From Methylococcaceae bacterium (lineage in GTDB: Bacteria > Pseudomonadota > Gammaproteobacteria > Methylococcales > Methylomonadaceae): DNA of 64,000 nt. This document shows, one piece after another, positions 17,585 to 27,924 of the stretch. The position numbers and the translations under genes are program-made. The stretch is from the NCBI GenBank assembly GCA_021647585.1, contig JAKIUK010000012.1, positions 7,801 through 71,800 on the forward strand. The letters run 5' to 3'. Every line of letters starts with the position of its first letter. Within the stretch, counting starts at the first letter, position 1. The notes under the pieces were generated by a model. The model was not told the DNA's origin. It did not search any database and saw nothing but the letters and a program-made list of their open reading frames with translations.

Positions 17585-17692
17585 CGCTAACAAGACTCAT
17601 TACACGGACATTTTGCTTCGTGGTTTTTTGCGCTAAAAATGCCTAGCACAAAAAACCAAATAGTAAAATTCCGGTTATGGGTGGCGTTAGCC
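17585..17692 (+). other. attC-like integron recombination site
   Basis: A 108-bp imperfect palindrome with attC architecture. The outer R boxes GCTAAC (17586-17591) and GTTAGC (17686-17691) are complementary. A 3-base unpaired spacer follows, then an L-box stem in which A17604 and C17609 are left unpaired on one strand only, as attC extrahelical bases are. A variable inner stem pairs GGTTTTTTG (17622-17630) with CAAAAAACC (17649-17657) and GCTA with TAGC around an 8-base loop. The R' box GTTAGCC differs from the consensus GTTRRRY at one position. Confidence 0.7.
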
Positions 17693-18290
17693 ATTGTCTA
17701 AACGTTGAAGATGCCCGCCGCAGTATTGATTATAAAGTATTGATAGTCATAGCCTGCGCATTTGGCTTAGCCCATCTTCGTGACTTTAATACCGCCAAGC
17801 CATTGATTTTTCGTTATCAGTGATTTTTTATCCAAAAAAGTCTTTTAAAATCAACAGTGTTTTTTTGAATGTTTTTGTAGTGCCATATTCTTCTTTTTTA
17901 GTATAAAATCATTACCTTTCCTGATTAGAAAGGATCGTCAGCCAAACGCTGAGGATGCTTTAAGATCCAACCTTAGCGGTGTAATAGTGAAGCACTTACC
18001 TTTAACATGAAAAGTAAAATTTCACGGGATTCGTAGTTTAAAATACTTTACTATTGTATGGAAATAAAAAACTATTGCCGAAATTCAACGATATACACAA
18101 AAACACAAAATTTTTAGTGCCAACTGGACAGTTTTGAAAAATTCACACAATCTTAAGATACAAGCTAACTTGAAAAGTTAAAACCCACAAAAATTCGTAA
18201 GATTTGTTGCTCGCACCAAAAAGTGTTATTTGCTATTCAATTCCCGCAGTGGTACGTATAACGCACAATTAATAACCATACTAAGTAGAA
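17693..18290. other. Non-coding region after the attC-like site
   Basis: No convincing gene in about 600 bases. It holds a weak inverted repeat (GAAGATG near 17706 with CATCTTC near 17776), a short direct repeat of TATTGAT near 17730, and a second copy of GCTAAC-N7-GTTAAA at 18171. A second attC could not be folded here. Confidence 0.4.
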
Positions 18291-19148
18291 TTAATCGTCT
18301 AAAAAATGCCCACAATACTTACAATATTCTGCATCATAGTCATGCCCCGTTTCGCCACAGGCAGGACAAGCATTATTACTGATTCTTTCCGGTTTATAGG
18401 TTTTAATCAGCTCTGCACTATAAATCCCTGTGGGTACTGCAATAATGCCATAACCCATAATCATAATTAAAGCGGCTATCATCTGCCCCAACGGTGTTTG
18501 AGGTGCTATATCGCCATAACCCACCGTTGTTAGTGTAACGATGGCCCAGTACACAGACTTAGGAATGCTGGTAAAGCCTGATTCACTTCCTTCCACAACA
18601 TACATCAGGGAACCAAACACTACGACCAGTGTAAGAATAGTATAAAGAAATACCAGGATTTTTCGCCAGCTTTTGCTTAAAGCACTCATTAAAGTTTGTG
18701 CTTCTCCCATGTAAGCAGATAATTTGAAGATACGAAAAACCCTTAACAAACGTAAAATTCGTATCACCAACATATATTTTATACTGGGAAACAGAAAACT
18801 GAGATAGGTTGGAATAATGGATAAAAAATCGACTAATCCAAAAAAACTCAATGTGTATCGTAACGGACGTCGTACTGAAATTAATCGTAAAGCATATTCC
18901 AAAGTAAACAACAGTGTAAAAAACCACTCTATGTAAAATAATATTTCACTGTATTGCAGATAAATCTGAGTAACACTACCCAGCATAACTGCAATAACAC
19001 TACAAATTATACTAATAATTAATACAACATCAAAAACCTTGCCTAATCGCGTTTCTGACCCAAATATTATTTCATTAAGAGATTCACGCCATGCTGACAG
19101 TGCAACTCCTTCGTTATAATTAAATTTATTCCTTTTGTTCTGCTTCAT
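18291..19148 (-). CDS. Voltage-gated-type potassium channel with C-terminal zinc ribbon
   Basis: A 285-residue ion-transport-family protein with six transmembrane segments. The S4-like helix RILRLLRVFRIFKL (about 130-143) carries regularly spaced Arg, and the pore has the selectivity filter TTVGYGD at 207-213. The C-terminus is unusual: C261-x2-C264 and C276-x2-C279 (CPACG, CKYCG) form a zinc-ribbon-like domain on the cytoplasmic side. K+ conduction is expected from the filter. It is a single gene with no neighbours on the same strand. Confidence 0.88.
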   Translation of the reverse strand: MKQNKRNKFNYNEGVALSAWRESLNEIIFGSETRLGKVFDVVLIISIICSVIAVMLGSVTQIYLQYSEILFYIEWFFTLLFTLEYALRLISVRRPLRYTLSFFGLVDFLSIIPTYLSFLFPSIKYMLVIRILRLLRVFRIFKLSAYMGEAQTLMSALSKSWRKILVFLYTILTLVVVFGSLMYVVEGSESGFTSIPKSVYWAIVTLTTVGYGDIAPQTPLGQMIAALIMIMGYGIIAVPTGIYSAELIKTYKPERISNNACPACGETGHDYDAEYCKYCGHFLDD

Positions 19149-19421
19149 CTGACTAAATTTTTACCCCATACTTATATGTCGTTCATCGGTATCATGCACC
19201 ATAGAAACAACCGTTTTTTCCACAACACTTATTTGTTCTACTACTCTAAGCACCATCAAATTCTGGCAGCAGATGAGATCCCAGCCATAATACTCTCTTA
19301 TTAAATAAACGTTTGCGCATCGCAACAGCTTGTAACATCATAAACGCACATAATCTCAACTTTAAAAAACCGCCACTACTTTATAATGCTATTAAACACA
19401 ATTAATCTTTAATATCAAATA

Positions 19422-22400
19422 ATGAGTAACACTGATAAACACTGGCAATTCTGGATAGACCGTGGAGGAACATTTACGGATATCGTTGCCAAGACCCCCG
19501 ATGACCAGCTTATTACCCGCAAACTGCTTTCAGACAACCCTGAACAATATGCCGACGCAGCACTACAAGGCATTAATGACTTCATAACAACAGCAACAGA
19601 TAAAACAATTGCTACTGTAAAAATGGGGACGACTGTTGGCACAAATGCTTTGTTAGAACGCAAAGGTGAAGCAACCGTTTTACTAATTACCGCAGGTTTC
19701 AAGGATTGTTTGCGCATAGGCTATCAAAACCGGCCTGATATTTTTGCACTGAATATTCAGTTACCGGAACAACTCTATCAAACGGTCATTGAAATTGATG
19801 AGCGCGTTGATGCCAAAGGACATGTGCTAAAAGCAATAAATGTGTTGAAGGTAACATTACAACTGGAATCGCTATATGCCTCGGGGCTGCGCTCCTGTGC
19901 TATTGTTCTAATGCATGCCTGGCGTTATCCAGCACACGAATGTCAACTAGCAGCACTGGCTAAAAATGTAGGTTTCAGCCAGATTTCTGTTTCGCATCAG
20001 GTCAGTCCTTTTATGAAAATTGTCAGTCGTGGTGATACCACCGTGGTTGATGCCTATTTATCTCCATTGCTCAAACGTTACGTTAATCAGGTTACCGAAG
20101 GACTATCTGGGGAAAATTTATCTACCCCCTCAAATTATGTTTATGCAATCCAATGGAGGATTAACGGCTGCACAAAACTTCCAAGGCAAAGATAGTATTT
20201 TATCCGGCCCTGCCGGTGGCATCGTAGGAGCCATTGCAACTTCAAAAAAAGCAGGATTCAACAAAATAATTGCTTTTGATATGGGGGGCACATCAACTGA
20301 TGTTGCGCATTTTGCAGGAGAGCTGGAACGCAGTTACGAAACCGAAGTAGCCGGTGTAAGAATGCGTGTACCGACGATGAATATACATACTGTTGCCGCT
20401 GGCGGGGGCTCACTACTATATTTTGATGGGCTACGTTACCGAGTGGGGCCGGAATCAGCAGGCGCTAATCCCGGCCCAGCTGGGTATCGCCGTGGCGGCC
20501 CACTTACCGTCACCGATGCTAATATTATGCTAGGGAAGTTACCATTATTTCCTGCAGTATTTGGTGAACAGGGAAATTTATCTTTAGATAGTGAAAAAGT
20601 TGAACATCTTTTCAGTCGATTAGCAAAAAAAATAACTAGTAGTTGTGGAGACCACCGCAGTCCCCAACAAGTTGCAGAAGGTTTTATTGATATTGCGGTT
20701 GAAAATATGACGACTGCAATAAAAAAGATTTCAGTACAAAAAGGTTATAACGTATCAGAATATACCTTATGTTGTTATGGTGCTGCCGGTGGACAACATG
20801 CCTGCAAAGTGGCTGACAGACTCGGTATGAAACGCGTTATGTTGCATCCTTTTTCTGGTGTTTTATCAGCGTATGGCATGGGTCTGGCAGACTTGAGACT
20901 ATTAAAAGATCAGGCTCTTGAACAACCTTGGGATGAAATCAGCAATTCCCAACTAAAAGATCACTTATTAAAACTGGAACAACTGGGACAAGCTGAAATG
21001 TTGCTGCAAATAAGTGATCAGGAAAAAATATCCAGTCTATTTAGAGTCAACATACGTTATTCCGGGTCTGATACATCCTTGTCAGTTTTTTTCTCAGATA
21101 AAGAAAGCTCACGACTTGCTTTTCAAAAGCAATATTATCAACAATTTGGATTCATCTACACTGACAAACAGCTAATCATTGAATCTTTATCTGTTGAAAT
21201 TATTGCTAACAACGCTGTAAATAAGGGATTTTTCACCCAACAATCAAACATCACCTCTAAACCAATCCTGGTCACCGATGTATTTAGCAATAATAAAACC
21301 CATAAAACTTCTGTTTTTAAACGCGAATCATTATCTCAGGGTACCACTTTAAAAGGACCTGTGATCATTATTGAACCCACCGCAACAATAATTATAGAAC
21401 CTGGTTGGCAAGGTGAAATCACAGCTCGTAATGATTTGATATTAACTCGTTTCCAGCCCATTAAACGCCTGTTGGCTGTGGGTACTTCTGCCGACCCAGT
21501 TATGCTGGAAATATTCAACAAACTGTTTATGTCGATAGCAGAACAAATGGGTTTTGTGCTGCAAAAAACTGCTTATTCGGTCAATATAAAAGAGCGCCTA
21601 GATTTTTCCTGTGCCCTATTTGATGCCAATGCCCAATTAATTGCAAATGCCCCTCATATTCCAGTGCACTTAGGCTCTATGGGAGAAAGTGTTATAGCAC
21701 TGGTTGAATCAGAAATCATTACGATTAAGCCAAAAGAAGTGTACTTATTAAACTCACCTTATCAAGGGGGAACCCATTTACCCGATATTACTGTAGTTAC
21801 TCCTATTTTTAACAAAGATAACAGTCAATTATTATTCTTTGTTGCGTCTAGAGGCCATCATGCGGATGTTGGAGGCATAAGTCCAGGATCAATGCCAGCA
21901 AATAGTCAGCACATAGAACAGGAAGGCGTACTTAGCGCAGGTATGAAGATTGTAATAAACGGTAAATTTCAAGAACAGGCCATCAGAAAATGGCTACAAT
22001 CTTCGCCTATTCCCGCACGAAATCCTGAGCAAAATATTGCTGACTTACAAGCCCAAATTGCTGCTAATAACAAAGGGTTACTTGAACTACAAAAAATGAT
22101 TGAGCAATATACCCTGCAAACCGTTTTACAATATATGCAGCATGTGCAAAATAATGCAGCAGCATGTGTGCGAAATATTTTACCAACCTTATCTGATGGC
22201 CACTTTGTTAACCCACTCGATAACGGTGCCAAAATAGTCGTCAAGATTCAGATAAACAAAACACACAAAACCGCCACTATTGATTTTACGGGTACTTCAA
22301 ATCAGCAATCGACCAATTTTAATGCCCCTGCTTCCGTATGCAAAGCCGCAGTACTTTATGTATTCAGAACATTAGTCAAAGATGATATTCCTTTAAATGC

Positions 22401-23040
22401 CGGGTGTTTAACCCCTCTGAACATCATCATTCCCAAAGACTCAATGCTCAATCCGCAATATCCTGCCGCTGTTGTTGCAGGTAATGTTGAAACTTCCCAG
22501 TATATAGTTGATGCACTGTATGGTGCTTTAGGGGTACTTGCAGGTTCTCAAGGAAGCATGAATAACTTTACCTTTGGAAATGACCGTTACCAATACTATG
22601 AGACTATTTGTGGAGGTGCGGGTGCCGGTTTTGGTTTTAATGGCAGTGATGCTGTTCAAACCCACATGACTAACTCCCGAATTACCGACCCTGAAGTATT
22701 GGAGTGGCGTTTCCCAGTATTATTAGAGGAATTCTCAATCCGTAAAAACAGTGGCGGGTCAGGCCAATGGATTGGCGGCAATGGCGTCAGTCGAACAATT
22801 AAATTCCTTCAACCTATGTCTGCCACAATTTTATCCAGTCATCGTTTACAAGCGCCTTTTGGGATACATCATGGCTTATCAGGACAAGTAGGTGTCAACA
22901 CATTGATTAAGGCTAATGGAAAAAAAATTAAACTTAATGCTTGTGACCAAGTCAATTTAGATACCAATGACATGATTCAAATTGAAACTCCTGGTGGAGG
23001 TGGCTATGGTGCTTGTTGTGATGCACAGCTTATGTCTTAA
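19422..23040 (+). pseudogene. 5-oxoprolinase/hydantoinase (fused HyuA-HyuB), frameshifted
   Basis: Two overlapping frames together make one protein of about 1205 residues, the normal length of the fused 5-oxoprolinase family. The first (19422-20195) has the HyuA start WIDRGGTFTDIVA and the motif GTTVGTNALLERKG. The second (in register from about 20130 to 23040) has MQSNGGL, SGPAGGIVGA, the phosphate-binding AFDMGGTSTDVA, and the HyuB half with FSCALFDANAQLIANAPHIPVHLGSM and a C-terminal GGGGYG. The frames join at a run of five C (20125-20129); removing one C restores STPQIMFMQSNGG. Either the gene is inactive, or it is phase-variable, or the extra C is a sequencing error. The family hydrolyses 5-oxoproline or hydantoins with ATP. 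It is not in an operon. Confidence 0.85.
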
Positions 23041-23092
23041 TCTTGTTTAGATGGTTGTCCTCATGTCAAGATAAAAAACTTTGCTGGAAGCT

Positions 23093-23184
23093 GTTTTTAT
23101 GAGATAAGTAAGGAGTGGGCTCTCTATAGCTCCATCATAAAAACTTGATATAACTAAAGTTTACCCTTAAGCCCACTCTTTTTT
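23093..23184 (+). terminator. Interleaved hairpins with T-tract after the oxoprolinase gene
   Basis: GAGTGGGCT (23113-23121) pairs with AGCCCACTC (23170-23178), which is followed by six T, as in an intrinsic terminator but with a 48-base loop. GTTTTTATGA (23093-23102) pairs perfectly with TCATAAAAAC (23135-23144), which lies inside that loop. The two stems are interleaved, so they form a pseudoknot or are mutually exclusive. The region also lies 25 bases ahead of the next gene and could be its leader. Confidence 0.5.
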
Positions 23185-23208
23185 CAGTTCATTTAGAAGG
23201 AAATAGAG

Positions 23209-23661
23209 ATGAAACAAATTAAATATATATTTCATGGCTTTAAAACGCTGCTAATTCTAACCCTGTTATTTGGCTATTCTGCAGCTGTATCTGCCAAAAA
23301 TAATGACTGTTGGGCTGATTTTTTTGAAGATGCTCAATTTAAAGGTGATCACTTTCGACTTAAAGGACCTGCTCAAAAGAAAAGTTTATCCAAAGTAAAT
23401 AATAAAAATTGGGACAAAAGAATTGAAAGTATATTGATTGGTCCTAAAGCAACTGTAACTGTTTATGAAAATAAAAATTTCAAATTAACATTAAAAGAAA
23501 TGGCTAACTACCCTGTTTTAATGAAATCCCTAGGTATAAGCAAACAGGATATATTGGAAGATTCAGAAATTATTCTTCACCCCAACTCTAAAGTACATAG
23601 TTTTGGAGAATATAATTTTTATCATAAAATCAGGTCATTGAAAGTTGAGTGTGCTAAATAA
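23209..23661 (+). CDS. Secreted beta/gamma-crystallin-like protein
   Basis: A 150-residue protein with an N-terminal signal peptide (hydrophobic 12-28, cleavage near VSA). The mature part starts DCWADFFEDAQFKGDHFRLKGP and has the aromatic Greek-key pattern and WDKRIESILIGPKATVTVYENKNF typical of the beta/gamma-crystallin fold, also used by I36-type peptidase inhibitors. Two Cys (near residues 36 and 148) may form one disulfide. The start has a GAAGGAAAT ribosome site. The ligand or target is unknown; calcium-binding motifs are not obvious. Confidence 0.7.
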   Translation: MKQIKYIFHGFKTLLILTLLFGYSAAVSAKNNDCWADFFEDAQFKGDHFRLKGPAQKKSLSKVNNKNWDKRIESILIGPKATVTVYENKNFKLTLKEMANYPVLMKSLGISKQDILEDSEIILHPNSKVHSFGEYNFYHKIRSLKVECAK

Positions 23662-23697
23662 GGCAGGATCAATATTCATCCAACAAATAACATCTTG

Positions 23698-23855
23698 GGA
23701 GGTGGAAACAAATAATCAACCAAATTTTATACAGTAGTTTATTTCTGTTTAAATTTTCTCAACAGGGGCATAGTTATTCTACTTAACGATTGAGAAGATT
23801 TATACAGGGATAAAAAGACAAATGAAATTGGATGATTATTTTGTTTCCATCTCCC
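23698..23855. repeat. Palindromic repeat family B, copy 3
   Basis: About 158 bp with terminal inverted repeats: GGAGGTGGAAACAAATAATC on the left and, complemented, GGAGATGGAAACAAAATAAT on the right. The core CATAGTTATTCTAC then AACGATTGAGA matches copy 4 at 59250-59396 almost exactly. The rest of the 23662-24181 gap holds only a weak 61-codon frame. Confidence 0.75.
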
Positions 23856-24181
23856 TTAATCATCGTCAATATGCAGGGAATTATGCTGTTTGATCCTTGC
23901 ATAATGACATCTATAACAATCAGAAAATTCATTGATTGCTATTCTAGCTTTTTTTATCTTAAAAACAAGCAATTGATTTCTATAACTAATTAAGAAATCC
24001 ATCAATTTCCTACAATTAATTCTCTTTACTTTGTGACCCAAAACTTCGGATAATGGTTGAAATAAAGCTTATTTATTAGCCTGAAAGACTGGTTATAACA
24101 AGCTTCTTACACCTGCCTTTTCAATCGGAAATACAATATTGTGGTTAACCATAATGTATTTATATTGAGTCAATCCTAACA

Positions 24182-26275
24182 ATGCAAATTAAAGAATACA
24201 AATGTAAACCGGGGCAATCTTATCCAGCAGGTTCTAAACCCAATGGAGGAGGAGTAAATTTCTCGATATTTACCCGTCATGCAACCAGCGTTGAGCTTTT
24301 ACTTTTCGAACAAGCAGCAAGCACAAAACCCTTTCAGACGATACTGTTACAGCAGGACATCAATAGAACGTTTTATTCCTGGCATGTCTATGTTATAGAT
24401 TTACCTGTCGGCAGCTGGTACAGCTGGCGTATTGATGGATCGAACGAACCTAAAGAAGCGGGCTTGCACTTTGACAAGGAAAAATTACTCATAGACCCTT
24501 GGGCGCGTGTTGTATGCGATATGTACTGGGACCGCCAAGCCGCCTGTCAACCAGGTGATAATAGCTCAACAGCTATGCGTTGTATGGTTGTTGATGATGC
24601 TGATTATGACTGGGAAGGTGACATTCCTCTACGCATTAGTAGTGAAAAATCTATCATTTATGAGCTACATGTAGGAGGGTTCACCCGCCATTCTTCAGCC
24701 AATGTAACAAACCCGGGTACATTTTCAGCTTTAATTGAAAAAATCCCGTATTTGAAAAAACTGGGTATTACTCATGTTGAATTACTGCCTATCATGGCTT
24801 TTGATGAACAGGATGCACCGCAGGGTACCATAGCCCTTGGACTAAAAAATTACTGGGGTTATAGCACCCACAGTTTTTTTAGCCCCCACCCTGGATACTG
24901 CGTCACTCCTGAACAGGGCACTCATGTGCAAGAATTCCGCGACATGGTTAAAGCTCTACATAATGCGGGTATTGGCATTATTTTAGATGTTGTTTATAAC
25001 CACACATCAGAAGCAGGCATCGGTGGCCCCATCATTAATTTTCGTGGCATAGGTGAAAATATTTTTTACCATCATGAAAAAAATGACAAAAGTATTCTGC
25101 ATGACTATACCGGCTGCGGCAATACTGTCAATGCCAATCATCCTCTGGTCGCTGCTTTTATAACCAATAGTCTTGAATACTGGGTCAGAGAAATGCATGT
25201 TGATGGCTTTCGTTTTGATTTAGCCAGTGCTCTTACCCGTGGTGAAGGCGGCGTTGTGCTTGAAGATCCACCCGTGCTTTGGAGTATTGAACTTTCACAA
25301 CAACTGACACAGACAAAACTCATTGCTGAAGCGTGGGATGCAGCCGGTCTATATCAAGTTGGCAGTTTTCCAGGCCACCGCTGGGCAGAATGGAATGGTA
25401 AATATAGAGATGTCATACGCGAAGTTTTGCGTGGAGATACTGGCAAAATACAAGAACTTGCAACACGTATTTCAGGAAGCAGTGACTTATATGCGCATCA
25501 GGATGGTTTGCCTATTAACAGCATCAATTTCATAACCTGTCATGATGGCTTTACTTTAAATGATTTATTCAGTTATAACCAAAAACATAATGCAGCGAAT
25601 GGCGAAAATAACAGAGATGGCTGTAACAACAATATAAGTTCCAATTGTGGTATAGAAGGTCCGACAAACGATCTGGGTATTCTGGAATTTAGAAAAAAGC
25701 AGGCAAAAAATGCTTTTGCTATATTATTACTTAGCGAGGGCGTTCCCATGCTTCTTGCCGGGGATGAACTGCTCAATACCCAGGATGGTAATAATAATGG
25801 TTATTGTCAGGATAATGAACTGACCTGGATCGATTGGGAGATGGCAAATAAAAATGCCGATATGTTGCGTTTTGTTCAACAAATGATCGCCTTGCGTAAA
25901 CGCCATGCATCAATTATGCGTAGACGTTTTTTGACAGGAAAAATCATCGAATCAAAGGGTATCAAGGATATTTCATGGCATGGCGCTAAATTAGACACTC
26001 CGTTATGGGATGATTCTGAGACACGTTTACTAGCTTTTACTCTTGCAGGTGTTAAAGAAGATGAATCTGACTTGCACGTCGTCATCAATATGTCAGATAA
26101 ACAAACACGTGTTGAATTACCTGTCATTAAAGGAAAGAAATGGTGTTTGTCTGTCGATACTTCTCAAGACTCACCCAATGATGTTATTCGTAGGCCTAAT
26201 CAAAAACCGGTGACTACTAAGACGATTTTAGTCAATGAAAAAACGATTATTGCTCTTGAAAATATAAATTCATAA
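24182..26275 (+). CDS. glgX: Glycogen debranching enzyme, isoamylase type
   Basis: A 697-residue GH13 enzyme of the GlgX/TreX group that hydrolyses alpha-1,6 branches of glycogen in the cytoplasm. The N-terminal CBM48-like domain (about 10-115) is followed by the catalytic barrel with DVVYNHT, nucleophile Asp in DGFRFDLA (about 343), acid Glu in IAEAWD (about 380) and the transition-state CHDG segment (about 453). The length is normal. It faces the minus-strand glycogen operon that ends at 26322 with only 46 bases between. Confidence 0.94.
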   Translation: MQIKEYKCKPGQSYPAGSKPNGGGVNFSIFTRHATSVELLLFEQAASTKPFQTILLQQDINRTFYSWHVYVIDLPVGSWYSWRIDGSNEPKEAGLHFDKEKLLIDPWARVVCDMYWDRQAACQPGDNSSTAMRCMVVDDADYDWEGDIPLRISSEKSIIYELHVGGFTRHSSANVTNPGTFSALIEKIPYLKKLGITHVELLPIMAFDEQDAPQGTIALGLKNYWGYSTHSFFSPHPGYCVTPEQGTHVQEFRDMVKALHNAGIGIILDVVYNHTSEAGIGGPIINFRGIGENIFYHHEKNDKSILHDYTGCGNTVNANHPLVAAFITNSLEYWVREMHVDGFRFDLASALTRGEGGVVLEDPPVLWSIELSQQLTQTKLIAEAWDAAGLYQVGSFPGHRWAEWNGKYRDVIREVLRGDTGKIQELATRISGSSDLYAHQDGLPINSINFITCHDGFTLNDLFSYNQKHNAANGENNRDGCNNNISSNCGIEGPTNDLGILEFRKKQAKNAFAILLLSEGVPMLLAGDELLNTQDGNNNGYCQDNELTWIDWEMANKNADMLRFVQQMIALRKRHASIMRRRFLTGKIIESKGIKDISWHGAKLDTPLWDDSETRLLAFTLAGVKEDESDLHVVINMSDKQTRVELPVIKGKKWCLSVDTSQDSPNDVIRRPNQKPVTTKTILVNEKTIIALENINS

Positions 26276-26321
26276 TTTCAGACGGGGGGGAGTACGACTA
26301 TTTTATTTTTCCCTGCTCTCA

Positions 26322-27923
26322 TCAATAGTAAACCCTGAAGGCATGCTGTATTTCTTCAAACTCATGTAAATAAGGCTTTGCTACTTCGTGATTGGCGGCA
26401 ATCACAACCAGATCATGGGAAAATACAGACGTGTTGTACCAGTTAAAACTACCGTCAATGACAATATAATCATCAATAATGCAATATTTTGAGTGTATAG
26501 GCGAATAAGGTACATCATGATCATCCTGTCCATAGACCAACCCCACTGAAACGCCCGCAAATCTTAACTGATCCACAGCATGTAATAAAGGCTGACTTAA
26601 TTCCTCATCCATGGAACGTACAACGCCGACTTTACCTTGTCGTGCAATATGACCATTTAATAACAGGTGTACATAAACCCCTCTTTTTTTGGCATTGATC
26701 AAAGCTGTAATCACACTATCGTGATGATCTCCCAGTAATTCACCAATCAAAAACAAAGTCACCTTAATTGAATGTTTAGCTCGGTTTATTTCGCCCAAAA
26801 TAGCATGATGGGGAAGATAATTTTCTCCATTCTGCATGGTGTGTCGTCCAAAGGTATAAAGTAAATTAAACTGGCTGTGAGGATCTATACCATACTGCTG
26901 AATAACACCACCACGCTGACTCTGAAATATATTATCCAGAAGTCGACAAACACCTTTGGAATGAAAGGTCATGCCTGATTCCCAGTTTGCCCACCAACGA
27001 TCAAAGGTAATATTAAAGGAACCCATAATGCAATCTTCATCATTAAAAATAATGAATTTTGTATGCATATCTGGCTCTACTTCTATAAGATGATGATCAG
27101 GACTACAAACCACTCCGACCAATTCAATACCTGCACGTTTTAATCGCGCATAATTATGACTATTAGTCAGCGTCATCTTGCGCCAATCAACAATACACTG
27201 AACTAATACACCCTGCTCACTCGCATGGATCAAATGTGTAACAAAATCGGCATCATCAATACAGTCTACACTGACTTTAATAGTACAAAACCGGTCAGGA
27301 TTATCCCATTTAGTATGCATCACCTTATCGATCAAATGATGAATATAACTTTTAGGATGATAAGGATGATTTAACTGGCCTTTAGTAAACTTAGGAACGA
27401 GTTCTAAAGATTCAAAATGATGATTAAACCAATCAACATCGCACTGTAATTCGCCTGCATTTAACTCATAGGTTTGATAATTGTTATCGGTTGTATGTTC
27501 AGCAGAAATATCTCTGTACAGATGCTCATCTGGATTGCCCTGTAACTGGGGCCAGTCCATATAAATATATTCTTTTTCTGATGCAATAGAACGCCCATCC
27601 TTATGTACAATAAAGGAAAATTTAACACAATTGACTTGTCCGTAGGAGCTGGAAAATGGGTGTATATAAAAATCGCGCGTAGTTCGTTTATGCCGATCCC
27701 ATTCAGCATCATAAGCCTCGGTATCTACAATATAGGTTTCACAAATACCATCATTACTATAAACCTTCAAGATGACTTTCAGATTAACTTGAACGCCGTG
27801 ATACATATCAAAATCTATCTTCCCCCAGCGCACAAAAAACTCATGATTAAAGTCATTTCTCCTTGCAAATGAGCCACCCAATTCACCACGAACAGGCTTG
27901 GCATAATGTTCTGCTATCTCCAT
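26322..27923 (-). CDS. Phospholipase D-like protein with N-terminal beta-sandwich
   Basis: A 533-residue protein without signal peptide or membrane segment. Residues about 1-160 form an all-beta, aromatic-rich domain that I cannot name. Residues about 190-530 hold two PLD half-sites: HTKFIIFNDEDCIMGSFN at about 286 and HSKYCIIDDYIVIDGSFNWY at about 477, each an HxKx4D(x)G-like active-site half, so a phosphodiesterase is predicted. It starts one base after the stop of the CBM21-EEP gene, and the ribosome site GGAGAGG lies inside the end of that gene, so the two are translationally coupled. The substrate may be nucleic acid, phospholipid or a phosphorylated polymer; the family alone does not decide. 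Confidence 0.8.
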   Translation of the reverse strand: MEIAEHYAKPVRGELGGSFARRNDFNHEFFVRWGKIDFDMYHGVQVNLKVILKVYSNDGICETYIVDTEAYDAEWDRHKRTTRDFYIHPFSSSYGQVNCVKFSFIVHKDGRSIASEKEYIYMDWPQLQGNPDEHLYRDISAEHTTDNNYQTYELNAGELQCDVDWFNHHFESLELVPKFTKGQLNHPYHPKSYIHHLIDKVMHTKWDNPDRFCTIKVSVDCIDDADFVTHLIHASEQGVLVQCIVDWRKMTLTNSHNYARLKRAGIELVGVVCSPDHHLIEVEPDMHTKFIIFNDEDCIMGSFNITFDRWWANWESGMTFHSKGVCRLLDNIFQSQRGGVIQQYGIDPHSQFNLLYTFGRHTMQNGENYLPHHAILGEINRAKHSIKVTLFLIGELLGDHHDSVITALINAKKRGVYVHLLLNGHIARQGKVGVVRSMDEELSQPLLHAVDQLRFAGVSVGLVYGQDDHDVPYSPIHSKYCIIDDYIVIDGSFNWYNTSVFSHDLVVIAANHEVAKPYLHEFEEIQHAFRVYY

Positions 27924-27924
27924 G

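Noticed and set aside
17693..17830. Possible second attC after the first one
   Set aside because: Only a weak inverted repeat is present and no complementary R boxes were found.
23856..24041. A 61-codon minus-strand frame with a CYRCH segment
   Set aside because: Short, abuts repeat B copy 3, and no start signal is visible; it could be a remnant but I cannot support it.
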